64,000 nt of DNA, from positions 1-64,000 of the forward strand of contig NZ_NWTG01000028.1 in assembly GCF_002532045.1 (NCBI RefSeq), read 5' to 3'. Below are positions 24,161 through 33,265 of this stretch, piece after piece. The notes beneath the pieces are model-generated. The model saw only the letters and a program-made list of their open reading frames with translations. It made no database searches and was not told where the DNA came from. Origin of the DNA: Bradyrhizobium sp. C9 (GTDB taxonomy: Bacteria > Pseudomonadota > Alphaproteobacteria > Rhizobiales > Xanthobacteraceae). Each line of letters begins with the position of its first letter. Position 1 is the stretch's first letter. Both the position numbers and the translations under genes were made by a program.

Positions 24161-25051
24161 ATGGCCGATGAAGCGCGTTCGCGACTGGGGCGCGGGCTGG
24201 CAAGCCTGATCGGAGATGTCGGCGGCGAGGCGGCCGCGCATGTCGAGCGGCCGCGCACGCAGCGCAAGGTGCCGATCGAATTCCTCAAGGCCAACCCGCG
24301 CAATCCGCGGCGCAGCTTCGCCGACGCCGAGCTCGGCGAGCTCGCCGATTCGATCAAGGCGCGCGGCGTGATCCAGCCGATCGTGGTGCGCGCCATCAAG
24401 GGCGTGCAGGACCGCTTTGAGATCATCGCCGGCGAGCGCCGCTGGCGTGCCTCGCAGCTTGCCGGGCTGCATGAAGTGCCGATCGTGCCGGTCGAGGTCT
24501 CTGATTCCGACGCGCTCGAGATCATGATCATCGAGAACGTCCAGCGCGAAGACCTCAACGCGATGGAAGAGGCGCTGGGCTATCACGCGCTCGCCGACGA
24601 GTTCAAACGCAGCCAGGAAGACATCGCCAAGATCGTCGGCAAGAGCCGCAGCCATGTCGCCAACATGATGCGGCTGACCAAGTTGCCCGCTGAAGTGCAG
24701 GCGCTGATCTCGAAGGGCGATCTCTCCGCCGGCCACGCCCGCGCACTGATCGGCGTGCCGGATCCGCTCACGGCCGCGAAGCGCATCGTCGCCGAGGGCC
24801 TCAACGTCCGCCAGGCCGAGGCGCTGGCGCACGAGGAGGGCGTGCCGGAGCGCAAGCCGCAGAAGCAGCGCAGCAGCGCCGCGGCCAAGGTCGACAAGGA
24901 CGCCGATACGCTGGCGCTGGAGAAGCGCGTCAGCGATGCGCTCGGCCTCACCGTTACCGTCAGCCATCGCGATCCCGGCGGCACCGTCCAGATCAGCTAC
25001 CGCAACCTCGAGCAGCTCGACGAGGTGGTGCGGCGGCTGGAGGGCGGTTAG
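24161..25051 (+). CDS. parB: Chromosome partitioning protein ParB
   Basis: CTPase clamp that loads at parS and spreads along DNA. The CTP-binding box is GERRWRAS (about residues 92-99), with ENVQREDLNAMEEA after it. A helix-turn-helix (VGKSRSHVANMMRLTKLP, about 162-179) reads parS, and the C-terminal dimerisation domain ends EVVRRLEGG. The N-terminal LGRGLASLIGD resembles the ParA-activating segment. ATG 24161 (MADEARSRLGRG) gives 296 aa. All five parS sites of the window lie within 4 kb upstream. Confidence 0.96.
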   Translation: MADEARSRLGRGLASLIGDVGGEAAAHVERPRTQRKVPIEFLKANPRNPRRSFADAELGELADSIKARGVIQPIVVRAIKGVQDRFEIIAGERRWRASQLAGLHEVPIVPVEVSDSDALEIMIIENVQREDLNAMEEALGYHALADEFKRSQEDIAKIVGKSRSHVANMMRLTKLPAEVQALISKGDLSAGHARALIGVPDPLTAAKRIVAEGLNVRQAEALAHEEGVPERKPQKQRSSAAAKVDKDADTLALEKRVSDALGLTVTVSHRDPGGTVQISYRNLEQLDEVVRRLEGG

Positions 25052-25070
25052 CTTCCTCAATCTCTCTCCG

Positions 25071-25150
25071 CGTCATTTGCAAGCGGAGCGAATCAATCCA
25101 TCGTTCCGCATCTGCGGCTCCATCGATTGCTTCGCTTCGCTCGCAATAAC
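25071..25150. repeat. Interspersed repeat, family C (copy 2, complete)
   Basis: An imperfect long hairpin: CGTCATTTGCAAGCGGAGCG at one end pairs with CGCTTCGCTCGCAATAAC at the other, with AATCAATCCAT / ATCGATTG inside. It lies in the convergent parB-holA spacer and could double as a bidirectional transcript end. Confidence 0.65.
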
Positions 25151-25169
25151 AGTTATTTCAACGCCTCGG

Positions 25170-26201
25170 CTATCCCCGCCGCTTCGCATTCGCCGCGATC
25201 GAGAGCAGCGCGCGCTGTGCGATGACGGCGGCGAGCGCGGCCTGCTTGCGCATGTCGAGCGCCGCGGTGGCGAGCTGATCGATCACGGCCACCAGCCGCG
25301 GCGGCGTGAAATTGCGCAGCGCGACCTCGACCGCCGGCTTGCGCGAGAAATGCAGCCGCGGAAATCCGCCCTCGAGCACGGTCGATGCCGGCGTGCCGTC
25401 GGCGATCGCGAGTGCCGACTTATGCAGCCACGCCGCCTGGCGCTGCGCGGCCGAGATGATCACGCCGGGATAGGTGCCGGCGACCATCGCCTTGGTGAAC
25501 TCGCTTTCCACCAGCGCGGCGTTGCCCGCGAAGGCGCCGTCGACGATCGGATCGAGCTTCAGCTCGGAGGCGTCGGAGACCACCGTCATCACGTCGTCGA
25601 GCGTGATCTCGCCCTTGCCGTGCGCGAACAGCGCGAGCTTTCGTAGCTCGTTGCGCGAGGCCATGCGGTCGCCGCCGAGCAGCGACATCAGCACCGCGCG
25701 CGCATCCTGCGCGAGCCGCAGGTTGGAGACGCGCAGTTCGTCCTCGATCAGCTTGGTCAGGTCGCGCTCGGTGTCGGGATAGCAGCCGATCGCCACCGCA
25801 GTCTTGGCGCGCTCGCAGATCTTGCGCAGCGGCGATTCCGGCCTGAGCTCGCCGGCCTCGATCACGATGCGGCAATCCTTGAGTGCTGGGGTCTCGGTCA
25901 GCGTTTCGACGCCACTCGAAAAATTGCGCGAGCCGGCGCGGACGCGGATGGCGCGGCGGCCGCCGAACAGCGGCACCGTCATGGCTTCATCGACCAGCCG
26001 CGACGGCTCGGCGGCGAGCTCGTCGCCATCGAGCCGCACCAGTGAGAATGGATCGTTGGGGTCGTCGACGGCGGACGCCATCAGCGCGTCGGCGCGCTCG
26101 CGCACCAGGCCGAGGTCCGGGCCGTAAAGCAGGATGATCGGGCGACCGGCGTCAGGCCGGGCGAGGAAGCTGTCGATCTCTTTTCCGCGAAGCGCGACCA
26201 A
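25170..26201 (-). CDS. holA: DNA polymerase III delta subunit (clamp loader)
   Basis: Opens the beta clamp during loading. The 343-aa protein starts MVALRGKEIDSFLARP, has the degenerate P-loop-free AAA fold typical of delta (LLYGPDLGLVRERADAL, about residues 23-39), and ends with a helical collar domain that includes LRKLALFAHG and QRQAAWLHKSALAI. It is 8 bp downstream of lptE, forming leuS-lptE-holA, an order conserved widely in proteobacteria. Confidence 0.92.
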   Translation of the reverse strand: MVALRGKEIDSFLARPDAGRPIILLYGPDLGLVRERADALMASAVDDPNDPFSLVRLDGDELAAEPSRLVDEAMTVPLFGGRRAIRVRAGSRNFSSGVETLTETPALKDCRIVIEAGELRPESPLRKICERAKTAVAIGCYPDTERDLTKLIEDELRVSNLRLAQDARAVLMSLLGGDRMASRNELRKLALFAHGKGEITLDDVMTVVSDASELKLDPIVDGAFAGNAALVESEFTKAMVAGTYPGVIISAAQRQAAWLHKSALAIADGTPASTVLEGGFPRLHFSRKPAVEVALRNFTPPRLVAVIDQLATAALDMRKQAALAAVIAQRALLSIAANAKRRG

Positions 26202-26209
26202 TGCGGCGA

Positions 26210-26767
26210 TCAGGTCCCGGCTGAGAAGAACGAGGCGAGGCGGGTTTGGATGTTGTCGGCGATCTCCTGCGCGGCGCGGTCCTCGGCGTCGCGGAGGGCG
26301 CGGGTGCGGGCGAAGCGCTGGTAGGAGCCCGGCATGTCATAGGACACGCGCGAGAACGTGGTGCCGGTCATGACCGACTTGTTCGACGCGATCTCGATCA
26401 GGTTGAACTGGGCATCGATGCCGTAGTTCTCGCTGGTCGGCAGCGCGGTGGTCGGATCGATCATCAGCGAGGAGCGGCTGGTATAGAAGCGCAGCACCAG
26501 CCGATGCGTCGGCGGTGCGCCGGTGGCGGTGCCGTAGAGCTTGAAGGCGAGGGCGTTGCGGACCTCGACGCCGACCCGGGCCTCGCGAGACGCGTTCGCC
26601 TTGTCGACCGGCGGAACCTCGACACCCATCAGCTTCTCGCGCAAGGCGGACGACTGACCGTCGAGGGTGCGCTCGGCATACATCGGCTGGAAGCAACCGG
26701 CCGTCAGCGCGGCCAAGGCTGCCACGGCCACGAGCCGGGCGGCGATCCTGATCCTAGCCGACAACAT
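26210..26767 (-). CDS. lptE: LPS-assembly lipoprotein LptE
   Basis: Outer-membrane lipoprotein that plugs LptD during lipopolysaccharide insertion. The signal peptide ends in a lipobox, LTAGC (Cys near residue 24), followed by FQPMYAE, the usual start of alphaproteobacterial LptE. The body is a single beta/alpha domain (ALAFKLYG, THRLVLRFYTSRSS). The protein is 185 aa. Its start overlaps the last 14 bases of leuS, so translation is coupled. Confidence 0.88.
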   Translation of the reverse strand: MLSARIRIAARLVAVAALAALTAGCFQPMYAERTLDGQSSALREKLMGVEVPPVDKANASREARVGVEVRNALAFKLYGTATGAPPTHRLVLRFYTSRSSLMIDPTTALPTSENYGIDAQFNLIEIASNKSVMTGTTFSRVSYDMPGSYQRFARTRALRDAEDRAAQEIADNIQTRLASFFSAGT

Positions 26768-29390
26768 TGACGATCCTCATGGGCACCACGATCACCTTGC
26801 GGACGGGTTTGCCGCCCAGTGCGGCTTTTACCGCATCGAGCGCCAAAACGGCAGCCTCTATATCCGCATTTTGCGCCGCCCGTGGCACAGTAACATCACC
26901 TCGTTTTTTACCGTTGACCTGGACGACGAGGGTCACGCTGTCTTCGACCAGCAAATCGCGTTCGATTTGCGGCCAATCGGCCTCGGAAACCAGCCCGGAC
27001 TGGCCCAGAACCACCCAGCACTCCTCGGCCAGATGCGGCATCATCGGCGAGAACAGCTGAACCAGGATAGTCGCGGCTTCTTTCACCGCCCAGGCGACGT
27101 CGGGCGCCGGCTTGCCCCCAGCCGTAGTTTCCTTGGCCAGCACATCGGCCAGCGCGTTGGCGAATTCGCGGATATGGGCGAGGCAGACGTTGAAATGCAG
27201 TCGCTCGATCCCGGACGACACCTTGTCGAGCGCGCCATGGGCGGCTTTGCGCAGCGCCAGTGCCTCGGGCCCGAACGTGCCCGGCCGGGCCGCCGGCGCA
27301 GCTTTGGCGATCTCGGCCGATTCGTTCACCAGCCGCCACAGCCGCTGCACGAAGCGCGAGGCGCCCTGCACGCGTTCGTCGCTCCAGATCACGTCGCGAT
27401 CCGGCGGCGAGTCCGACAGCATGAACCAGCGCGCGACGTCGGCGCCGTAGCTCGCGATGATGTCGTCGGGGTCGACGGTGTTCTTCTTCGACTTCGACAT
27501 CTTCTCGATCGGACCGATCGCGATGTCCTCGCCGGTCGCCAGCAGCACCGCGCGGCGGCCGTTGCCGCCGACCTCGATCTTCACCTCGGCCGGCGTGACC
27601 CAGCTGCCGTCGGCCTTCTGGTAGGTCTCGTGCACCACCATGCCCTGGGTGAACATGCCGGCGAACGGCTCGCTCATGTCGATGTGGCCGGTGGCCTTCA
27701 TCGCGCGGGTGAAGAAGCGGCTGTAGAGCAGATGCAGGATCGCGTGCTCGACGCCGCCGATATACTGGTCGACCGGCATCATCCGGTTGGCGACCGCGGG
27801 CGTGGTCGGCGCGGTCGCGTTCCAGGGATCGGTGAAGCGCGCGAAGTACCACGACGAATCCACGAAAGTGTCCATCGTGTCGGTCTCACGCACCGCCTTG
27901 CCGCCGCACTTCGGACACGTCACGTGCTTCCAGGTCGGATGATGGTCGAGCGCGTTGCCCGGCCTGTCGAAGCTGACATCCTCCGGCAGCGTCACCGGCA
28001 GCTGGTCGTCGGGCACTGGCACCACGTCGCACGTCGGACAATGGATCACCGGGATCGGGCAGCCCCAATAGCGCTGGCGTGAAATTCCCCAATCGCGCAG
28101 CCGGAAATTCACCTGCCGCTCGCCGACCGGTGCGTTGCCGCGGAGCTCGCTCTCCAGACGTTTCGCAACCTCTTCCTTCGCCTCGTCGATCGTCATGCCG
28201 TCGAGGAAGCGCGAATTGATCATGCGGCCGTCACCGTCATAGGCGGTGTCGGTGATGAAGAACGTTTTCGGATCCTGGCCCTCGGGGCAGACCACCGGCA
28301 CGTTGCCGAGGCCGTATTTGTTGACGAAGTCGAGGTCGCGCTGGTCGTGCGCCGGGCAGCCGAAGATGGCGCCGGTGCCGTATTCCATCAGCACGAAGTT
28401 CGCGACATAGACCGGCAGCTTCCAGTTCGGATCGAACGGATGCACCGCCTTGATGCCGGTGTCGAAACCCTGCTTCTCGGCAGTGTCGATGATCGACTGC
28501 GCGGTGCCGATCTTCTTGATGTCGGCGATGAACTCCGCGAGCTTCGGGTTCTTTGCCGCGGCGGCCTGCGCCAGCGGATGATCCGCCGAGATCGCCATGA
28601 ATTTGGCGCCGAACAGCGTGTCCGGCCGCGTGGTGAAGATCTTCAGCTCGTTCTCGCCGGCCGGCGTCGTCGCCGGATCCAGCGCGAAGCGGATCAACAG
28701 GCCCTCTGAGCGGCCGATCCAGTTGCGCTGCATCAGCCGCACCTTGTCGGGCCAGCGGTCGAGCCCGTCCAGCGCCTCCAGCAGCTCCTGCGAGTACTTC
28801 GTGATCTTGAAGACCCACTGGCTCATCTCACGCTGCTCGACGACGGCGCCCGAGCGCCAGCCGCGGCCGTCGATCACCTGCTCGTTGGCGAGCACGGTCA
28901 TGTCGACCGGATCCCAATTCAGCTTGCGCTTCTCGCGCTCGGCGAGGCCGGCGCGCAGCATGTCCAGAAACATCTTCTGCTGATGCTTGTAGTAGCTGGG
29001 GTCACAGGTCGCGAATTCGCGGGCCCAGTCGAGCGACAGCCCGATCGACTTGAGCTGCTTCTTCATCGCGGCGATGTTGTCGTAAGTCCAGGCCTTCGGC
29101 GCCACCTTGCGCTCGATCGCGGCGTTCTCCGCCGGCAGGCCGAACGCGTCCCAGCCCATCGGGTGCAGCACGTTGTAGCCCTTGGCGCGCATGAAGCGGG
29201 CCAGCACGTCGCCGAGCGTGTAGTTGCGGACATGGCCGATATGGATGCGCCCCGACGGGTACGGGAACATCTCGAGCACGTAGTATTTCGGCCGCGGATC
29301 GTCGTTCTTGGAGGCGAAGATCGCCTTTTCGTCCCAGGTGGCTTGCCAGCGGGGTTCGGATTCACGGGCGTTGTAGCGTTCGGCGGTCAT
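26754..29390 (-). CDS. leuS: Leucyl-tRNA synthetase
   Basis: Class I synthetase charging tRNA-Leu. HIGH motif: PYPSGRIHIGHVRNYTLGD (about residues 42-60). KMSKS motif: EKMSKSKKNTVDPDD (about 640-654). The CP1 editing domain lies between them and includes FTTRPDTLFGAKFMAI. Zinc-type Cys clusters HCPTCDVVP and TCPKCGG are present. I chose ATG 29390 (MTAERYNARESEPRWQ); 30 upstream codons in frame are not family sequence. The protein is 878 aa, full length. Confidence 0.97.
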   Translation of the reverse strand: MTAERYNARESEPRWQATWDEKAIFASKNDDPRPKYYVLEMFPYPSGRIHIGHVRNYTLGDVLARFMRAKGYNVLHPMGWDAFGLPAENAAIERKVAPKAWTYDNIAAMKKQLKSIGLSLDWAREFATCDPSYYKHQQKMFLDMLRAGLAEREKRKLNWDPVDMTVLANEQVIDGRGWRSGAVVEQREMSQWVFKITKYSQELLEALDGLDRWPDKVRLMQRNWIGRSEGLLIRFALDPATTPAGENELKIFTTRPDTLFGAKFMAISADHPLAQAAAAKNPKLAEFIADIKKIGTAQSIIDTAEKQGFDTGIKAVHPFDPNWKLPVYVANFVLMEYGTGAIFGCPAHDQRDLDFVNKYGLGNVPVVCPEGQDPKTFFITDTAYDGDGRMINSRFLDGMTIDEAKEEVAKRLESELRGNAPVGERQVNFRLRDWGISRQRYWGCPIPVIHCPTCDVVPVPDDQLPVTLPEDVSFDRPGNALDHHPTWKHVTCPKCGGKAVRETDTMDTFVDSSWYFARFTDPWNATAPTTPAVANRMMPVDQYIGGVEHAILHLLYSRFFTRAMKATGHIDMSEPFAGMFTQGMVVHETYQKADGSWVTPAEVKIEVGGNGRRAVLLATGEDIAIGPIEKMSKSKKNTVDPDDIIASYGADVARWFMLSDSPPDRDVIWSDERVQGASRFVQRLWRLVNESAEIAKAAPAARPGTFGPEALALRKAAHGALDKVSSGIERLHFNVCLAHIREFANALADVLAKETTAGGKPAPDVAWAVKEAATILVQLFSPMMPHLAEECWVVLGQSGLVSEADWPQIERDLLVEDSVTLVVQVNGKKRGDVTVPRAAQNADIEAAVLALDAVKAALGGKPVRKVIVVPMRIVNVVG

Positions 29391-29560
29391 GAAATCGCAG
29401 GGATTCTGGGTGGCTTTGGGTGATTTTCGGGTCCCCTCCGGGGACGGCGGACTAGGCCACAAAATCGCCCATGGGGTCAACGGCTTGGGGGCTCCAAACG
29501 CCCGATCCGGTCGCGCAGCCGCCCTGCGCCGTCGCAGGGGGTGCCGCTTTCAGCCTGCCC

Positions 29561-29592
29561 CGCCGCCCTGGCGAAAGTCATGACCCCATAAC
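29561..29592. repeat. Degenerate family A repeat, inverted
   Basis: CCGCCCTGGCGAAAGTCATGACCCC is a decayed reverse-oriented copy: CCCTGGCGAAAG is intact while the partner arm has mutated. It faces the intact copy about 70 bp away. Confidence 0.5.
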
Positions 29593-29659
29593 CACCGGGT
29601 TCTGTTGGGATAGCGGACTGCGGCCCCAGCCCCGCGCAATCATGACCAGCGCGGGTAAT

Positions 29660-29684
29660 GGGTCCTGGCCTTCGCCAGGACGAC
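29660..29684. repeat. REP-like palindrome, family A (copy 3)
   Basis: GTCCTGGC-CTTC-GCCAGGAC (29662-29681). Relative to copies 1 and 2 both arms carry a compensatory C-to-T/G-to-A change, which points to conservation of the hairpin itself. Confidence 0.8.
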
Positions 29685-29728
29685 ACCGAATGTGTGGCCG
29701 TCATGGTTCCGCGTCCTCGCGACGCCAC

Positions 29729-31420
29729 TCAACTCGCCAGTGCCATCCCGGCTTCATCCAGTGTCTGCAAGAACCCATGCTCGATGACGGCATTCCTGCC
29801 GCGGCGTTTGGCGGCGTAGAGGGCGGCGTCGGCGGCTTCGATCAGGTCGCCGGGGCGCAGGGTCTCGTTCGGCTTGGTCGTGGCGACGCCGACGCTGACC
29901 GTGACGACGCAATGGCTCGAGGGCGCATGCGGAACGGCGAGGCCAAGCACCGCCGTGCGCACGGTCTCGCCGATCGCGAGCGCATGCGCGGCATCGGTAT
30001 TCGGCAGCAACAGACAAAATTCCTCGCCGCCATAGCGGCCGGCGAAGCCCATCGTGTCGGCGGCGATTCCGGCCAGCGTCTCGCCGATCCGGGTCAGGCA
30101 GACGTCGCCTTCGGGATGGCCGTAGGTGTCGTTGTAGAGCTTGAAGTGATCGACATCGATCATCATCAGCGACAGCTCGCATTCATATTGCTGTGCCCGC
30201 AGCCACTCGAAATCGAGCCGGCTCTGGAAGCCGCGGCGGTTGGCAAGGCCCGACAGCGCATCGATCGAGGCCATCACGGTGAGGCGGTCGTTGGAGGCGA
30301 CGAGTTCACGCTCGCGCTGGCTGAGCTGCGCCGCCATCGCGTTGAAGGCGCGCGCAAGCGGCACGAATTCCGACGGCAGCTTGTGCTTGGCGACGCGCGC
30401 CGACCAGTCGCCCTCGCCGAACCGCCGCGCCATGCTGGTCATCAGCTCGATCGGATGGATCACCAGCCGCTCTGCGCCGACCAGGGCACCCAACAAAACG
30501 AAAAGGCAGACGAAGCCGAGCTGCAGATAGGCGGTGCGGATCTCGCGGCTGATCGCCGCCGTCACCTTGGCCTCATCCATGCTCACGATCAGGCGGGATT
30601 GCGTGCCGGCGATGCGGGCGAAGCTCAGCGTGCGCTGCGCGCCGTCGGATGCCGTGAACGACACCGAGCCTGATGGCTCGTCGTAGCTCAGCGCCTTCTC
30701 CGCGATCGCGGACATCAAGGGGATGGTGTCGAGCGAGCGGCCGATCAGGCTCGCATGATCGGTGGGGGCTGCGACCACGACGCCGGTCGAGTCGACGAGA
30801 ACCGCCGACATGCCGGGCTGGCCGCCGAGATTGCCCATGATCTGCGACAGCCAGTCGATGTTGATGCCGGCGACGACGATGGAGTCGAGCTCCGGATTGA
30901 TCGCGGCCACCGGATAGGCGGCCATCATCATCGGCCGGCCGTTGGTCCTGCCGCGCAGATAGTCGCTGAACACGAAGCCGCGGTTGTCCTGCGCCTTCTT
31001 GAAATAATCGCGGTCGCCGAGATTGAGCCCGACCTGGCTGTTGAGCGTCGAACACTGCACCAGCCCGTCCCTGGAGACGAACATGATGCTGCGGATCCAC
31101 GGCAGCACCGTCGGCAGGCTCGCGCGCAGCACCTCGCAGCTCTGCCCGATGCCGCCGGAGGCACGGATATAGGCGGCCGATTTCAGCATGGTCTCGACCG
31201 AGGAGACCACCTCGCGCTGGGTTTCGGCAGCGTGCGCGGTGAGGTTGGCATAGCCTGCCGCGGCTTGCGCGATCTGCGTCGAGCGGAAATTCTCCAGCGT
31301 GCGGACGCGATCCAGCATCAAGGGCGCGACCAGCATCACCGCAAGCAAGGCGAGCCGGGCACGAATGCCCAGAACCTTCTTGAGTTTGACCCGGTTGCGG
31401 TTGAAAGTGACGCCCGACAT
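29729..31420 (-). CDS. Membrane diguanylate cyclase (Cache-HAMP-GGDEF)
   Basis: A 563-aa c-di-GMP synthase with an extracytoplasmic sensor. Helix 1 is at about 20-38 and helix 2 at about 295-317 (FVCLFVLLGALVGAERL). Between them is a periplasmic domain of double-Cache type with FSDYLRGRTNGRPMMMAAYP. A HAMP linker follows (about 320-375) and then a GGDEF domain with signature RYGGEEF and DVDHFKLYND. The RxxD inhibitory site expected just before the signature is not evident. The ligand is unknown. It is divergent from the yggS gene. Confidence 0.9.
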   Translation of the reverse strand: MSGVTFNRNRVKLKKVLGIRARLALLAVMLVAPLMLDRVRTLENFRSTQIAQAAAGYANLTAHAAETQREVVSSVETMLKSAAYIRASGGIGQSCEVLRASLPTVLPWIRSIMFVSRDGLVQCSTLNSQVGLNLGDRDYFKKAQDNRGFVFSDYLRGRTNGRPMMMAAYPVAAINPELDSIVVAGINIDWLSQIMGNLGGQPGMSAVLVDSTGVVVAAPTDHASLIGRSLDTIPLMSAIAEKALSYDEPSGSVSFTASDGAQRTLSFARIAGTQSRLIVSMDEAKVTAAISREIRTAYLQLGFVCLFVLLGALVGAERLVIHPIELMTSMARRFGEGDWSARVAKHKLPSEFVPLARAFNAMAAQLSQRERELVASNDRLTVMASIDALSGLANRRGFQSRLDFEWLRAQQYECELSLMMIDVDHFKLYNDTYGHPEGDVCLTRIGETLAGIAADTMGFAGRYGGEEFCLLLPNTDAAHALAIGETVRTAVLGLAVPHAPSSHCVVTVSVGVATTKPNETLRPGDLIEAADAALYAAKRRGRNAVIEHGFLQTLDEAGMALAS

Positions 31421-31529
31421 TCTGGTCCCTTGCCCGGGCGCAAGGTAGAGTGAAGGGCTTCAAAAAGCCTTTCCCGAATTTGGTAAAATTCGAGCCAACC
31501 CCCCGCGTCTGTCAGAGAACGGCACAAGC

Positions 31530-32234
31530 ATGACACAAAGCCCGACCGCGCCGTTATCGGCTGATTCACCACACGGCCTCGCCGTCGTGGAGCAGGAGAT
31601 CGTGCATGCCTGCAAGGAAGCGCGGCGCGACCGCGCGTCGGTGACCTTGATCGCGGTGTCGAAGACATTCGCGGGCGACGCAATTTTGCCGATTATTCGC
31701 GCCGGACAGCGCGTATTTGGCGAAAACCGCGTGCAGGAAGCCAAGGGCAAGTGGCCGGAGTTGATCCAGGCTCATCCGGGCCTGCAGCTGCACCTGATCG
31801 GACCGCTGCAGTCGAACAAGGCCAAGGAGGCGGTCGCGCTGTTCGATGCGATCCATTCGGTCGACCGCGGCAGCATTTGCGAAGCGTTAGCCAAGGAAAT
31901 CAAAAATCAAGGCAAGCATCCCGAGCTGTTCGTCCAGATCAACACCGGCGAGGAGCCGCAGAAGGCCGGCGTCGCGCCGCAGGACGCGGATACCTTCATC
32001 GCGGCATGCCGCGACACTTATGGCCTGCAGATTTCAGGACTGATGTGCATCCCGCCGGTCGACCAGGCGCCGGCGCCGCATTTCGCGCTGTGCGCCAAGA
32101 TCGCCGCGCGCAACGGGCTGAAGAATTTGTCGATGGGCATGAGCGCGGATTTCGCCGTGGCGATCCAGATGGGCGCCACCCATGTGCGGGTAGGTTCGGC
32201 GATCTTCGGGACGCGAACGGTGGCGCACAACTAA
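31530..32234 (+). CDS. YggS-type pyridoxal-phosphate homeostasis protein
   Basis: A 234-aa single TIM-barrel protein related to the N-terminal domain of alanine racemase, which binds PLP without known catalysis and helps keep PLP and amino-acid pools balanced. The PLP lysine is in LIAVSKTFAGDAI (about residues 40-52). The downstream family motifs FGENRVQEAKGKW, HLIGPLQSNKAKEA and LSMGMSADFAVAI are all present. Its start follows the divergent diguanylate cyclase gene by about 110 bp. Confidence 0.92.
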   Translation: MTQSPTAPLSADSPHGLAVVEQEIVHACKEARRDRASVTLIAVSKTFAGDAILPIIRAGQRVFGENRVQEAKGKWPELIQAHPGLQLHLIGPLQSNKAKEAVALFDAIHSVDRGSICEALAKEIKNQGKHPELFVQINTGEEPQKAGVAPQDADTFIAACRDTYGLQISGLMCIPPVDQAPAPHFALCAKIAARNGLKNLSMGMSADFAVAIQMGATHVRVGSAIFGTRTVAHN

Positions 32235-32237
32235 TGC

Positions 32238-32259
32238 CGCCCTGGCGAAAGCCAGGACC
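32238..32259. repeat. Family A repeat, inverted (copy 4)
   Basis: CCTGGC-GAAA-GCCAGG (32241-32256) followed by ACCC. The GAAA loop is the reverse complement of TTTC, so this copy lies in reverse orientation to copy 5, which is 80 bp away. Confidence 0.75.
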
Positions 32260-32337
32260 CATACGCCGCGGCCATCGCAAAGGGCACGCGGTTCGTCCGC
32301 GCACAACAACTGACTTCGGTGGTTATTGGTCCCTGCT

Positions 32338-32361
32338 TTCGCAGGGACGACGACTGTGTGT
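32338..32361. repeat. REP-like palindrome, family A (copy 5)
   Basis: GTCCCTGC-TTTC-GCAGGGAC (32339-32358). With copy 4 it makes an inverted pair bracketing 32257-32338, between the convergent yggS and hydratase genes. Confidence 0.8.
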
Positions 32362-32377
32362 GCGGTGAGCGTATCGC

Positions 32378-33163
32378 CTAGGCGAACTTCACCGACACTT
32401 TTCCGATCGCGCCGAAATCGGCAGCGAACTCGTCGCCCGCCTGAATTGGCAGCGGCGGATGGCAGGTGCCTGTGGTGACGACCTCCCCTGCCCGCAACGT
32501 CAGCCCGAGCGCACGCAGTTCGTTGGCGCACCACGCGAGTGCCACGCGGGGATCGCCGAGCACGTTCTTGCCGTGGCCGATGTAGCGCTCGCCCCGCAGC
32601 GTGATGGTCGGACGCTCTTCGACCAGATCGATCGCGCGCCAGTCGGCTGACGTTGGAGGTCCGAGCACGAACAGATGTGCGCAGGCATTGTCGGCGATCA
32701 GCTGCGCCTCGCCGGCGGATGTGAAATCGGTGAAGCGTGAATCCGGAATCTCGATCGCAGGATGCAGCATGCCGACCGCATCGAGCACTTCGCCGACGCT
32801 GTACGGCGTCGCGCGCGGCGCGAGATCGCGCGCCATGCGGAAGGCGTATTCCGGTTCGCCGACCCGCATCGCGTTGCCCTTCATCGATGCGGTGCCGCCG
32901 TCTGCGATCAACGTCTCTGCGAGGATGCGTCCGGCCAGCGGGCCTGCGACATTGATATGCTTCTGGCCGGCCGCGCTGGTCGCCGCGATCTTCCAGCCGA
33001 ACAGTTTTTCGCGCGAGGTCTTCTCCAGTTGGGCCTGCACCGCGTAACCCTCGGCGCGGTCGCGCGGCCGCATGGCGCCGTCGAGCGCGGCGAGTTTCGT
33101 TCCAGCGCGCAAGTGATCGTGCAGGACCTTGGCGGCGGCGGCGATCTGGTCGTTGTCGAGCAT
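32378..33163 (-). CDS. 2-keto-4-pentenoate hydratase family protein
   Basis: A 261-aa protein of the fumarylacetoacetate-hydrolase/MhpD fold. This group hydrates 2-hydroxypenta-2,4-dienoate-type compounds in aromatic meta-cleavage or decarboxylates related oxo-acids. Family blocks: GWKIAATSAAGQKHINVAGP (about 57-76), the metal-ligand region EPEYAFRM and AIEIPDSRFTDF, and the C-terminal TTGTCHPPLPIQAGD. No aromatic-catabolism operon surrounds it, so the physiological substrate cannot be inferred. Confidence 0.82.
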   Translation of the reverse strand: MLDNDQIAAAAKVLHDHLRAGTKLAALDGAMRPRDRAEGYAVQAQLEKTSREKLFGWKIAATSAAGQKHINVAGPLAGRILAETLIADGGTASMKGNAMRVGEPEYAFRMARDLAPRATPYSVGEVLDAVGMLHPAIEIPDSRFTDFTSAGEAQLIADNACAHLFVLGPPTSADWRAIDLVEERPTITLRGERYIGHGKNVLGDPRVALAWCANELRALGLTLRAGEVVTTGTCHPPLPIQAGDEFAADFGAIGKVSVKFA

Positions 33164-33265
33164 GCGGTTTCGTCCCTGCGGGAATTTTCTGTGTTGCGCA
33201 TGATCTCAGCACAAGCGCGTCGCGCTTGTCGCGTGGGAAAACCGATGCTCAGCTATTCCAGAACT

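Larger units (their letters stand above)
29391..29728. other. leuS-diguanylate cyclase spacer with repeats
   Basis: 338 bp with no supported gene. The half near leuS should contain the leuS promoter on the minus strand. The other half (29561-29684) contains two family A repeat copies, one degenerate and inverted. Open frames crossing it translate to low-complexity sequence. Confidence 0.5.
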
